This document shows positions 22,155 through 31,025 of a stretch of 39,835 nt of DNA, one piece after another (position 1 is the first letter of the stretch; the number at the start of each line of letters is the position of its first letter). Location of the stretch: positions 1 to 39,835 of the forward strand of contig NZ_JAJIWO010000012.1 in assembly GCF_020880695.1 (NCBI RefSeq), in the 5' to 3' direction. A program made the translations under genes and the position numbers. The notes beneath the pieces were generated by a model that saw only the letters and a program-made list of their open reading frames with translations, did not search any database and was not told where the DNA came from. Origin of the DNA: Mucilaginibacter sp. UR6-11. Its GTDB lineage: Bacteria > Bacteroidota > Bacteroidia > Sphingobacteriales > Sphingobacteriaceae.

Positions 22155-22451
22155 TTATGCTGATTGGCATATATCAAAGGTAGAAAAACTATTTTGTTGT
22201 GATGGTGACACTGGTTTGTCAGTATCGGTAAAACAGTTTAAAGCACGCCAGATGGTGCGTTCATCTTTTTCAAATTTAACTTCTGCCTCCAGTACCGCCT
22301 GGTTCTTACTGATACCACGCGTTTTAACCTGCGCCTGTACCCATAGATAGATCTCGCGGTAGATAAAAACCTTGGTGGTAATGAATCCAGCCTTGTACAT
22401 GGCCGAAAATATGCCCTCGTCAAAGAGCGCGTTTGCAATTTTTATATTCAT
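22155..22451 (-). CDS. Small phage protein of unknown function
   Basis: A 98-residue protein when started at the ATG 22449-22451 (MNIKIANALFDEGIF); an earlier in-frame ATG would place 18 codons in the palindromic repeat upstream and is less likely. It is rich in charged and aromatic residues, with a possible helix-turn-helix-like stretch (VKTRGISKNQAVLEAEVKFEKDERTIWRAL). The last third encodes the partial repeat TDKPVSPSQQ, derived from or shared with the GGTGAC...TTTGTCAGT repeats. It sits between tape measure and protease genes. I do not recognise a family. Confidence 0.5.
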   Translation of the reverse strand: MNIKIANALFDEGIFSAMYKAGFITTKVFIYREIYLWVQAQVKTRGISKNQAVLEAEVKFEKDERTIWRALNCFTDTDKPVSPSQQNSFSTFDICQSA

Positions 22452-22460
22452 TTTTAGTTT

Positions 22461-22533
22461 CAAGTATTTAGTATCAGGTATCAAGTATTTTTGGGGTAGT
22501 ATCAAAGTCTTGCTACTTGATACTAAATACTTG
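22461..22533. repeat. Intergenic palindromic repeat, copy 2
   Basis: A 20-bp arm CAAGTATTTAGTATCAGGTA (22461-22480) has a complementary arm at 22514-22533 with one mismatch. The stretch from 22470 repeats 22 bp of the unit at 20541. It fills the gap between the tape-measure gene and the next gene, and may act as its terminator. Confidence 0.65.
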
Positions 22534-22536
22534 CGA

Positions 22537-24780
22537 CTATAAATTAACCCTGTTAACCGTTTGCGCCAATATGTTTTGCTGATTGTTAATATCCTTCACA
22601 TCCACATAAACAGGAGGGAAGTTATTGATCATCTGGTAGGCTATGGTATTGGCCAAATCCTTTTGGTCATTCATGGGTTGGTTGTAGTAACGGTTTGAGT
22701 TACCGCCATCGGTAAAGATCCCGCCAATCGCATAACCCCTGCCCGGGTTGGTTATCGAGAAATCACGGCCGCCATGTGCCACGTTGATAGCGCTTACCAG
22801 GTTACGTGCCCAAGGGTTGCGCATAGCTTCTGACACCACCACCGCCTCGCCGGAGCGAAGGTAGGCATTGGTATTATCCGTACGGCTATAACCCGATAAT
22901 AACGCGCCCTTGCCGTCCGACTGGTAATGTAAACCACCCTTAGCATATTGTGGTGTTTTTTGCGCGGCAATAGTAGCCACTTGTATAGCTGTTTCTGCAA
23001 TTATAGCAGGGATGGCAAATGCCGAAAGTACCCCTGTTTGCGCTGTTACCTTGGTAACCGCCAATGCACCATTTATTACTGCCTGTAGTATGGAGGCCCG
23101 TTGTTCTGCTTTAAAGGCTTTTGTTTTTTCTTCGGCTTCCTTTTTCTGGTATTTAGCTTCAATAGCTTGTTTTTGCGACGATGTTAGGCTGGTATTGCTT
23201 AATTCGGCCTGCTTTTGTATATCCAGCTGTTTTAACCTGGTCTGGCTCTGCGATTTAATATCATTTTGCAAGATAGAGAACGCAGCGTTCGATACTTGTT
23301 GCGCCGCCTGTAGCTCAAACTCTTTGCGTTCCAACACGCGCTGTTTATGCTCTTCAGCCTCTTTTTCTTCACGCTTTTTGTTTTGCACGTAATAGTTTTG
23401 GAGCGCTTCGTAAGCTTTGTCTAAACCGCTATCCGCAAATTCCTTAATGCTGCCGCCAATGTTTTGGTGATATTTTTCCTTTAATTTTTTGCTTTGTTCC
23501 TCGTATTGTTCTTGCGAAATTAATTTTTCGCTTAGCATACCATTTAAAGATGTAAGTTCGGCATCGTACTTCTTTTTTTCCAACTCGATGGTTTGTGCAA
23601 AATCTATGGCATGGCCATCTATCAATTGTCGGGATTTATCCGGCAGTTCGGTCGTATTAGGATTGGGTTGTGGAGATTTTTTTCCGGATAAATGATTTTT
23701 GTTTAATGAGTGTCCGGCAACGCCGATACCAAACAGTTTAATCCTTTTCTCAATATTTTCATTATAGAAGTCATTTTCTTTGTTTAGTAATTTCGTGTCC
23801 GTAGTTAGGTCATAAATATATTTATCACTTGCTTCTCTTAATTTTGTTTGTTTATTATAAGCGTCTGTTTGTCTTTTAATAACAAAATCATACTGATCAT
23901 TATTTTTCCTTATTCTGTCTGAAACTGAGTCTGTCACTTTTCTGGAACCTTTACTCATCTCTTCTCCTGCTTTATCTTGTGCTAAGATAATTTTTAAATT
24001 TTTTGCTCTTTCTTCGGCTATCTTTTGCTCATTTTCCAAAATGCGCTCAGTATTATTTGTTATTTTATTTTTCGCAGCTTCGGCAAAGGCAGCTGCTAAT
24101 ATCTGATCTTTTAAATTTTTATATGCCGTAGCAGCGTTGCCAGACAAAATAGTTTCATCATTAATATTTTTAAACGTGTCGGGCCATTCATCTCTCAGTA
24201 CCTTAATGGCATCTTTCTTCTGAGATAAGGATAGTGTGTGACTTTGAGTAGCCTTATATAGTAAGTTTAAGTCCGTTATTTCACGCTGGGCGGCCTGAGC
24301 ACCTTGAAGTTTGGTTTGTATTAGGGAATTAGCAATGATATTATTATTTTTCATAGCCTGCCCTAAGGCAGTAAGGGTTGTGGTGCCCTTCATTAAATCA
24401 TTGGCCCATTTTAATATTCCATCTCCGTATACAGTAACAAAGGTAAGCCCCGCAGACAATGCCGCGCCCCAACCACCAAGCGTTTTTGTTGCCAGAGTCA
24501 CAATACCTGACCAAGTGGAAAATGATGACGATATATCGGTCAAATTAGTTTTTAACTTACCACCAGAAGCGGCTAAAACATCATTTTGTGTATTGAGTTT
24601 AGTTATTGTATCAGTCAACTTCGACAAGTCCCTATCCAAGGAGTTTATACTATTGGATATGGCGAGTAGCGGTTTGTTTAAATTGTTTACCGAAGCTCGT
24701 AAATTATCAAAAGCAACTTTATTAATTTCTATTTGTTGCCGGGTTTTAGAATTAAATTCTGAAGAATCATTTTCAGCCAT
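22537..24780 (-). CDS. Tail tape measure protein
   Basis: A 747-residue phage tail protein that sets tail length and is ejected with the DNA. The N-terminal region is long and helical (IEINKVAFDNLRASVNNLNKP). The central part has hydrophobic Ala/Gly-rich segments (LGGWGAALSAGLTFVTVYGDG and AVINGALAVTKVTAQTGVLSAF). A long Lys/Glu/Gln coiled coil covers about residues 400-560. The C-terminus has the RSGEAVVVSEAMRNPW and GYAIGGIFTDGG type motif usual in Bacteroidota tape measures. The length suggests a moderate tail near 110 nm by the usual 0.15 nm per residue rule, which is only approximate. The gene follows the cargo genes and the two large tail genes. Confidence 0.85.
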   Translation of the reverse strand: MAENDSSEFNSKTRQQIEINKVAFDNLRASVNNLNKPLLAISNSINSLDRDLSKLTDTITKLNTQNDVLAASGGKLKTNLTDISSSFSTWSGIVTLATKTLGGWGAALSAGLTFVTVYGDGILKWANDLMKGTTTLTALGQAMKNNNIIANSLIQTKLQGAQAAQREITDLNLLYKATQSHTLSLSQKKDAIKVLRDEWPDTFKNINDETILSGNAATAYKNLKDQILAAAFAEAAKNKITNNTERILENEQKIAEERAKNLKIILAQDKAGEEMSKGSRKVTDSVSDRIRKNNDQYDFVIKRQTDAYNKQTKLREASDKYIYDLTTDTKLLNKENDFYNENIEKRIKLFGIGVAGHSLNKNHLSGKKSPQPNPNTTELPDKSRQLIDGHAIDFAQTIELEKKKYDAELTSLNGMLSEKLISQEQYEEQSKKLKEKYHQNIGGSIKEFADSGLDKAYEALQNYYVQNKKREEKEAEEHKQRVLERKEFELQAAQQVSNAAFSILQNDIKSQSQTRLKQLDIQKQAELSNTSLTSSQKQAIEAKYQKKEAEEKTKAFKAEQRASILQAVINGALAVTKVTAQTGVLSAFAIPAIIAETAIQVATIAAQKTPQYAKGGLHYQSDGKGALLSGYSRTDNTNAYLRSGEAVVVSEAMRNPWARNLVSAINVAHGGRDFSITNPGRGYAIGGIFTDGGNSNRYYNQPMNDQKDLANTIAYQMINNFPPVYVDVKDINNQQNILAQTVNRVNL

Positions 24781-24855
24781 ATTAATTGGATTAAGGGTGT
24801 TTTTTATGTTAAGTCTTGTTATTTTAGCTTTAGAATTATTTAGTCTATACTATAT

Positions 24856-25017
24856 ATGAAAACGCTAAAAGTTGAAACATTTTTTTGGAGTTCGTTTCCT
24901 CATAACGCTCTGGTTGAGTTTGTAAATGAAAATAAAATAAGGCAGGAGGATATCCTGAAAATTGTACTTATGGATGGCGGGGGTTACACCTTATTTTACT
25001 ATTCAGAAACTATTTAA
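24856..25017 (+). CDS. Small (53-residue) cargo protein, unknown
   Basis: An ORF on the strand opposite to the tail genes: starts MKTLKVETFFWSSFPHNAL, ends GGGYTLFYYSETI. The composition is protein-like, with a conserved-looking core (VNENKIRQEDILKIVLMDGG). It is not an antisense shadow of any gene, as it lies in a gap. It may be a moron-type gene inserted between tape measure and tail genes. I do not recognise it. Confidence 0.45.
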   Translation: MKTLKVETFFWSSFPHNALVEFVNENKIRQEDILKIVLMDGGGYTLFYYSETI

Positions 25018-25061
25018 CGATCAAAGCAAGTAGGGTTGCCACTCTGTATGATCTTTCTTGA

Positions 25062-25223
25062 ATTACAAGTCGCAAAATTTTACCTGCTTTTCTGCAAGAT
25101 GGGTTCACTGACCGTCAGATTATAGCTGTCCTATGTACGGATAATTAGTTCACAGATATTGACAGCCATGAATAGCAATCTGCTGAAATTGTTGAATTAA
25201 TAAAGATGGCGGGTAACAATTAA
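25062..25223 (+). pseudogene. Possible decayed small gene with two in-frame TAG codons
   Basis: Reading from 25062 in one frame gives ITSRKILPAFLQDGFTDRQ, then IIAVLCTDN, TAG, FTDIDSHE, TAG, QSAEIVELIKMAGNN and TAA. The frame stays coherent across both TAG codons. A point-mutated small gene is the simplest reading. TAG is used as a normal stop elsewhere in this cluster (for example the lipoprotein gene), so recoding is unlikely. The rest of 25018-25296 shows nothing. Confidence 0.3.
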
Positions 25224-25296
25224 TTTGCCGCTATTTGGATATTGTTTCATTTTTCCTATTCAGCTATAATATGTACACTAACACCTGGTGTCGGTT

Positions 25297-25923
25297 TTAT
25301 TTTATTTCTCTAAAATTTTTGCTGTCTTGACGTTGTACATCACTTGCGTCCACGTAAAATGGAAGATTATCATCGAAGACATATCCACTTGGCGCAGTTG
25401 AATTACTTTCACGAATTAATGCTTTTTGAACAGGATGGACTATGAAAAAAATCATAGGAAGATATTTGTTGTCGCCAAAATAAGCATTGTCAATTCTTGA
25501 TTCGGTATAATTACTTATAAAAGCGCTTCTGTATTTACACAAGCTATCTGTACTGATAGCCCATCCACATTCTACCATATAAGGTTTTTTTGACGACATG
25601 TCTTTTTTGATTAGTATTTTGTCGGCCAGGCTAATACTCATTTTATCTACTTCATCGTCATTCATAGGCCTGACTGATCTATACAATGGTAAATTATACC
25701 TCGAAAAATCTTTAGTTGATGTTTTATTAACCAAAAAGTCGGTTATATATAATTTGTCTCCGGGTTTGAACGGATTGTTAAATGTATCTGTATAATAGGC
25801 GTAAAACAAAGGCTTGTTAAACCAATACCATGCAAATGATCCGCCACCTAACACAATCAAACAGATAAGTGCGATGATCCATGTTTTTGATTTTTTTTTT
25901 GAGATTTTTTGATTAGTGCTCAT
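25297..25923 (-). CDS. Single-pass membrane protein, unknown cargo
   Basis: A 208-residue protein with a basic N-terminus (KKKSKTWIIALICLIVLGGGSFAWYWF) forming one membrane helix at about residues 14-34, followed by an extracytoplasmic domain rich in Asp, Ser and Tyr. Two cysteines occur (CGWAISTDSLCKY). No domain is recognised. Because it lies between tail genes but is not tail-like, it is probably a lysogenic conversion gene. The start at the ATG 25921-25923 fits the anchor. Confidence 0.6.
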   Translation of the reverse strand: MSTNQKISKKKSKTWIIALICLIVLGGGSFAWYWFNKPLFYAYYTDTFNNPFKPGDKLYITDFLVNKTSTKDFSRYNLPLYRSVRPMNDDEVDKMSISLADKILIKKDMSSKKPYMVECGWAISTDSLCKYRSAFISNYTESRIDNAYFGDNKYLPMIFFIVHPVQKALIRESNSTAPSGYVFDDNLPFYVDASDVQRQDSKNFREIK

Positions 25924-26053
25924 AAGGTAAGGTTTTGCTAATTTTTTTGGTAAATATAAAAAGTGAAATGATTAAATGCAATAGGTAATCAATCAATTTA
26001 GGGAGCACGATGATCCTGATGTGAAGCAAAAGCTACCTGGCTTTTTGGATTAA

Positions 26054-28120
26054 TTATCCCAGCTTTACCAGTTCTACCTTAGTAGGTTGCCCTTTGCGCC
26101 AGGCATCTATTTTATTGATATAATAATAAGCCCCATCCTGCTCTAAATAAACGGGTATCAGTAAGTCAAGCTCCAATATGTCGCGTGGCGTTAATAAAAA
26201 ATAGCGCACTATTTTTTTTGTTTGCTTTAATATCTTCTCCAGCTCGGGGTAGTATTTTGTTTTTAAACCGGGCAGTGGTTTAGTGGCGACTGTGCCTGGC
26301 ATATCGCCAAAGCATAAACTATAATCACCATCGGGCTTATAAAAATAAGGGGTACTTATAATATCATTTACGGTTATATGGTTACTGCCGCCATCGGTAA
26401 ATATTACCGATTTATTCAATTGGGTAAGGTTAAGTTTATGATCGATCAAAATCCGTGGCGATACACCTATACTAAAATCAGTACCGCCATTATCAGTATC
26501 AATCATTTTAATTTGGGCAACGGTGCCGCCAATGTAAGGCCGGTTTAAGGTAGAGGCAAACTGACTCTCCAGCAAGTCTGTCGTAGCAGGCAAAGTTGTA
26601 TCGGCCACATTTATTACCGCATCTGCAAAACCGGCGGGCAGTACGGCGTCATCCTGTTTATATTTCATAGTATTAGCCTGTGCGTAGCCGCCTAACTGAA
26701 AGCTGATGGTTTTACCCTGGTCCAAACATTTTTTGGTCCAGTTTTTAGCCAGCGGTATATTGTTGACTATATCATGAAATGAATTAAACGATATGGTTTT
26801 TGTGGCGTTATCCGTTTGGCAAATAATACCAAACCGCTGCAGGGTATCTTTAAGCAGATCTTTTTGTGAAATATCCGGAAAGATGCGCTCGCACTGTACA
26901 GGCTGACTGTATTTTACAACTCTGTTTTGCGCCTGTACTGTAAAGGTTGCGCCTGTACCAACTGTAAAGTATGACGGATTATCGCCCAGCCAGGTGTAAT
27001 TAACTTCAACACTTTGTCCCGCGGCAAGTTCTGTTTGGCATGAAAGAGCTTGCTTACCAATGTCTACATACCCGGTAATGCTGCCGCCACTTGTTCCGGC
27101 ATCACGTACCCAGTTCCCCATATCCCAGGTAAAATTCAGTTCGGCCGGGTATATATCCGGCAGTCCGGGAGTATGTACTGTAATGGTGACGTGTAAATAA
27201 GTGGGGTGTTTGCCCGTTATTCTGCCATACATTTTAGTTTTCGGAAAATTGACCGTAATTGTAAAATCGCTGCGTTGCGCGGCTGTAAATACGCCATTGC
27301 TAAGCTGTCCGGATGGATCAGCCAGCTTATTGTCAAACACGAACCTGCCTGTTGGGTTGCTGTTGTTTGGATGATTCAATTGTATAACTGAGCCGGTAGC
27401 TGCCGAGCAACTCAGCAAATCAGGCTGGGTTTGATACGCTGTGCCATGTTCCCATGAGCTATTGCTAAACTGTGCTATGAGCTTTGGATAAAGAGGATCA
27501 GAAAGTAAAGATCCGGTAGCTTTATAGCCCGCGCTTTTTACCAACAAGTCAATAGCCGTTTTTATAAAGAAGCCCGGCCGCATAGTGGTTACATTTATGG
27601 GCGCCGAATAATCTTCAGTAAAGTTACCGTAGTCAACAACCGGGTATATCCAGCCGTCAGTCCTGGTTTGCGAATACGCTACTGTATTAAGCGTCCACTC
27701 ATGGTCATATTGTTTCCATAACAACTCTTTTCCCCACTGGCTTGTACCGTCGCCCATTTCATAAAGTGAGCCATCAATAGCATCAAAAAAATCAACATTG
27801 CCTGACAGGATGGTAATGCTGGCCGTATCCTGATCAATGCCATTTAGTTCGCCAACGCCATATGGTATTATCTCCAGGCCGTCCTGTACCAGCTTTGCGG
27901 GATATTGCGTGTAAGGCAGGTTGGTGCAAAATGCTAAATCATCCGGGAAACCCAATATTTGCCGGTTACGTTGCGTTAGCGGTAATTTAAACTGATTTGA
28001 GGTATTGCCCTGCTGGTTTTTCACCTCGGCCAGATTATTGATCTGGAAGGTTAAGGCAATAGGGCTGTCGTCGCTCAAGTCAACCAGTTGATCATTTATA
28101 TATAATTGGATATCGTTCAT
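26054..28120 (-). CDS. Large tail-associated phage protein
   Basis: A 688-residue protein with N-terminus MNDIQLYINDQLVDLSDDSP and a long beta-rich body. Such proteins are encoded in Bacteroidota phages beside tape measure and other tail genes and are likely distal tail or baseplate components; I cannot give a firmer function. A central stretch (about 250-400) has Ig-like beta segments (GSVIQLNHPNNSNPTGRFVF). The gene is 8 bp downstream of the other large tail gene and in the same operon. Confidence 0.6.
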   Translation of the reverse strand: MNDIQLYINDQLVDLSDDSPIALTFQINNLAEVKNQQGNTSNQFKLPLTQRNRQILGFPDDLAFCTNLPYTQYPAKLVQDGLEIIPYGVGELNGIDQDTASITILSGNVDFFDAIDGSLYEMGDGTSQWGKELLWKQYDHEWTLNTVAYSQTRTDGWIYPVVDYGNFTEDYSAPINVTTMRPGFFIKTAIDLLVKSAGYKATGSLLSDPLYPKLIAQFSNSSWEHGTAYQTQPDLLSCSAATGSVIQLNHPNNSNPTGRFVFDNKLADPSGQLSNGVFTAAQRSDFTITVNFPKTKMYGRITGKHPTYLHVTITVHTPGLPDIYPAELNFTWDMGNWVRDAGTSGGSITGYVDIGKQALSCQTELAAGQSVEVNYTWLGDNPSYFTVGTGATFTVQAQNRVVKYSQPVQCERIFPDISQKDLLKDTLQRFGIICQTDNATKTISFNSFHDIVNNIPLAKNWTKKCLDQGKTISFQLGGYAQANTMKYKQDDAVLPAGFADAVINVADTTLPATTDLLESQFASTLNRPYIGGTVAQIKMIDTDNGGTDFSIGVSPRILIDHKLNLTQLNKSVIFTDGGSNHITVNDIISTPYFYKPDGDYSLCFGDMPGTVATKPLPGLKTKYYPELEKILKQTKKIVRYFLLTPRDILELDLLIPVYLEQDGAYYYINKIDAWRKGQPTKVELVKLG

Positions 28121-28128
28121 ATCTCTTT

Positions 28129-30201
28129 TTATTGTGTTTGGATGTTAATACCCGGCATGTTGAACGTCACACTAAAAGGAGCCTGCCCATTTAGTGTTTC
28201 GTATTCGCTAAAGGTGGCGGTATTGATAATTATTGTTTGCCATTTGACCGAATTTTTGTTAACCAGCATTTGCACTTTTGGTGAGTATTTGATGGATTGT
28301 AACCCCTTGATATCTGCTACCGAAAGATCCTCGGCCATAACCTTCATTTTCTGGCCGGCAGTTTTGCTTATTACATCCTCAATTGTATCCTGGTTCTCCC
28401 AATCAGACACAAAGTTTTTAATGATGGTGGCGTTTTGTACATCCAAAGTTACTTCCTGGTTGTAAACAAAGCGATAGTAGTTCCACGAGCCGCTGAGGCC
28501 TATCCAGCGCAGATAAACAGACCGCTCATCAACCGCGTCATCTATGCGGATAGTTTGCGTTTGGGTAACTGCATGGATATTACTGCCATCGCTGTATTTT
28601 AAAGTAATGGTAAAGTAATAGGCATCCGCCGGAAAATCATTATTGATCAATAACCGGTTTAAACCCAGTTGTGCTGCCAGTGGGGCGTTTGCCGTGGTTT
28701 GCCGGGATATCACCAGCTTACTTCCATCCTGGTTAAGTAACCAGGAGTTGTCATCATTTAACAAATAGCTGTTTTGGGGGCCGCCCGGCAATAATTTTCT
28801 GTTAATGTCCAATAGGGTTAATTCACAATATATATCCAGGCCCAGCAAATGCTCGCTGTAAATAAACCCGATGTCAAAAGGATAACCATTTGAGTAAGCC
28901 GGCTCCGCAAAATCAGTAATCCATTTAGCTGGCGGCTGGCCATTTGCAAAAGGTACATAAGCGGCCAGGTTACCGCCGTAACGCTCGCCTAGTTGTTTGG
29001 CTGCATACACCACGTAATATGGGTCAGTAATATAAATCCAATCTGATATTTTTTCGTCTCCGTTGTTATCATCCCATTGTTCTGAATAAGCAATCTGATA
29101 ACTGGCGCTTAAATTGTTGTCTCTGAAATTAGTTCTGGTGAAATCACTTTCGTCCTTAACACGCACTAACGATTGGAGAAAGTTTGATATGTCCGCTTTT
29201 ATAAGCCCCGTCTTATCAGGTCTGTTGGTTGATATGATTGTATCGGTAACACCATCAGTATCCTGGTAAGTGATTTTTGTTAAAAGCTTATAATAAGGCT
29301 TTAATCGGTTGATATTGATAAACCCAGTTGCATTGCCGGCGTAAGAGGTATCAATTATGAATGAATTACCTGTGCGGGTTAGCGCATTAAATTTATAAAT
29401 GCCTTTATAGGGGGCGGCATTGATGTAAACAAGGTCATCAGCAATAAGTGCTGTTAAGTCGGTATTCACCAGTACTTTGGCCTTGCCCGATGCGGAATCC
29501 TGTGAGACAGATATGATTTCAAAATCTTTACGCTGATAAGTAAATACAATGGGGTTAAAGGCCGCGTTCCACCTGCTTGTATTGCCGTTAATTATTACTG
29601 AAGGATCATTAACCAACAACCTGCTTTGAACGGGAACGGTGATGGTGATATTTTCAACGCAGCCAAAGTTGTTTGCGTCAATAACCGTAACAGTCTTAAG
29701 GCCACCGCTTAGGCCGGTAAAGATGTTTGAGGCCTGGAAATTTATGTTATCAAGGCTGTACGATAATGGTAAGTAGCTTGAAGATGCCTGTACTGATATT
29801 TGGCCATCCCCCGCACCCGGCGAAGACTCGGGCTTATCTATGTTTATTCCATTGATAACCAAATCACAATAATTTATTGGTGGCGGCGCATCAAGTAGGG
29901 CATGTATCGTTGCAAAACCAAACGTTTTTGAGTAATAAGATACAAAATTTCCGAAGCCATCGTCGTGCGACTTGTCTATGATCCCGTCAAACAATAATAC
30001 CGATTGGCCGGAAGCGGCTTTTTCTTCCTGGGTTATTAAACCATCATCGTTAACACTGTATTTTATTATCGCGCCATTGCCATTGGCTGGCAATCCGTTT
30101 TCGTCAACAATAACTGCATAAATTTTGGCTTTTGTAATTTTGTCCAGCCCCTCAAAATAGCTGAATGGCCGGTCGGCTATTATATTGCAATTTAATCCCA
30201 T
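28129..30201 (-). CDS. Large tail protein with SprB-like repeat
   Basis: A 690-residue phage protein. An N-terminal domain (about 1-110) precedes a SprB-type adhesin repeat at about 115-205 (GAGDGQISVQASSSYLPLSYSL, TGLSGGLKTVTVIDANNFGC). Beta-rich regions follow. SprB-like repeats occur in Bacteroidota surface adhesins, so this could be a host-recognition or tail-fibre module. It is co-directional with, and 8 bp from, the next gene. The position between the tail-completion-like gene and the tape measure supports a tail role. The exact part is not certain. Confidence 0.6.
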   Translation of the reverse strand: MGLNCNIIADRPFSYFEGLDKITKAKIYAVIVDENGLPANGNGAIIKYSVNDDGLITQEEKAASGQSVLLFDGIIDKSHDDGFGNFVSYYSKTFGFATIHALLDAPPPINYCDLVINGINIDKPESSPGAGDGQISVQASSSYLPLSYSLDNINFQASNIFTGLSGGLKTVTVIDANNFGCVENITITVPVQSRLLVNDPSVIINGNTSRWNAAFNPIVFTYQRKDFEIISVSQDSASGKAKVLVNTDLTALIADDLVYINAAPYKGIYKFNALTRTGNSFIIDTSYAGNATGFININRLKPYYKLLTKITYQDTDGVTDTIISTNRPDKTGLIKADISNFLQSLVRVKDESDFTRTNFRDNNLSASYQIAYSEQWDDNNGDEKISDWIYITDPYYVVYAAKQLGERYGGNLAAYVPFANGQPPAKWITDFAEPAYSNGYPFDIGFIYSEHLLGLDIYCELTLLDINRKLLPGGPQNSYLLNDDNSWLLNQDGSKLVISRQTTANAPLAAQLGLNRLLINNDFPADAYYFTITLKYSDGSNIHAVTQTQTIRIDDAVDERSVYLRWIGLSGSWNYYRFVYNQEVTLDVQNATIIKNFVSDWENQDTIEDVISKTAGQKMKVMAEDLSVADIKGLQSIKYSPKVQMLVNKNSVKWQTIIINTATFSEYETLNGQAPFSVTFNMPGINIQTQ

Positions 30202-30237
30202 TGTGTTTAATTTAAGTTGATTTTATAAATAGGCAGA

Positions 30238-30687
30238 TTATTGGTATTGATCAAAATACATGGTAGCCAGCGTTATGGTTAAACCAACTCCGGTAGTGTT
30301 AACATCGTATTTGTTGTAAATCGGGGTGCATTTGGCTTTGTCGCCAGCCTTGATTTTAAAGTAACGGCCATCGCCCTCACGGTATTTGGCGGCTTTGGTA
30401 ATAAACTCATTAGCCATATGCAAGGCCTGGCTCACATAAGTTTCGTTTTCGGCCGTGTATTGGTCAAAATCTGTTTTAAACAAAAATTCAATGGTTATGG
30501 CAAATGTATTATCTACTGATCCGTTTATTTGTGGCGATAGGTTAATGAGCTGTGGCGGATACAAAAAGACACACGGAAAGGTTGCATCATCGGCGAGTGT
30601 ATTTAATTCGTTTGCAGTGCCATATACAAATGCCGGCGTGTTGGTTATGGTTTGTACTATAGCTTCAATTTGGTTACGTATTGGCAT
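30238..30687 (-). CDS. Probable tail completion / minor tail protein
   Basis: A 149-residue protein with a mixed alpha/beta pattern (MPIRNQIEAIVQTITNTPAF; DQYTAENETYVSQALHMANEF; YDVNTTGVGLTITLATMYFDQY). Small proteins of this size beside tail genes often serve as tail terminator or completion proteins. Homology by eye is weak, so the call is positional. It lies 35 bp after the end of the -1 frame chaperone extension, in the same transcript. Confidence 0.45.
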   Translation of the reverse strand: MPIRNQIEAIVQTITNTPAFVYGTANELNTLADDATFPCVFLYPPQLINLSPQINGSVDNTFAITIEFLFKTDFDQYTAENETYVSQALHMANEFITKAAKYREGDGRYFKIKAGDKAKCTPIYNKYDVNTTGVGLTITLATMYFDQYQ

Positions 30688-30722
30688 AGAATAAAGATTG
30701 ATTTAGTGACTAGTATTTAAAG

Positions 30723-31025
30723 TTATCGCTGTGTTTGTAACAGTTCGGTGTATCTGCGCTGGTATTCTGCCTCGGTTTTGTTAAGTAGCAGTTTGGTAAG
30801 AACCCTGTCATAAGGCATGTTCAGGATCTCGTCCCATTTGGTGATATCACCGCCTGATAAAGAATTTATAGTGTTGATGTATTTAAATTTTTCAAACGAT
30901 TGTATTCCCGCTTTTTTCTCCAAAACTGACGGAACCGCGGCCAATAATTTGTTTTCGGTTTCGATAAGTCCGGATAACTCATAAAAAAATGTTTGGCTAC
31001 GGGCAGCGCCTCCGTTACCCCAAGT
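30723..31025 (-). CDS. 100-residue -1 frame extension of the tail-chaperone-like gene
   Basis: In the -1 frame the reading frame runs from the slippery site (31025-31031) to the stop at 30723-30725, 100 residues: TWGNGGAARSQTFFYELSGL, then ETENKLLAAVPSVLEKKAGI, then DITKWDEILNMPYDRVLTKL and a charged tail. The first 27 residues are coding-like yet no ATG, GTG or TTG precedes them in this frame; the first candidate start is TTG at 30942-30944. The full product is therefore best made by -1 frameshifting of the upstream gene (181 + 100 = 281 residues). A shorter 73-residue protein from the TTG is possible too. Confidence 0.6.
   Translation of the reverse strand, partial: TWGNGGAARSQTFFYELSGLIETENKLLAAVPSVLEKKAGIQSFEKFKYINTINSLSGGDITKWDEILNMPYDRVLTKLLLNKTEAEYQRRYTELLQTQR

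Noticed and set aside
24311..24859. 182-codon open frame on the plus strand
   Set aside because: It is antisense to the tape measure gene; its composition is low in polar residues and mirrors the complementary coding strand.
25062..25223. TAG recoding in the phage
   Set aside because: The lipoprotein gene in the same cluster ends in TAG, so TAG acts as a stop here.
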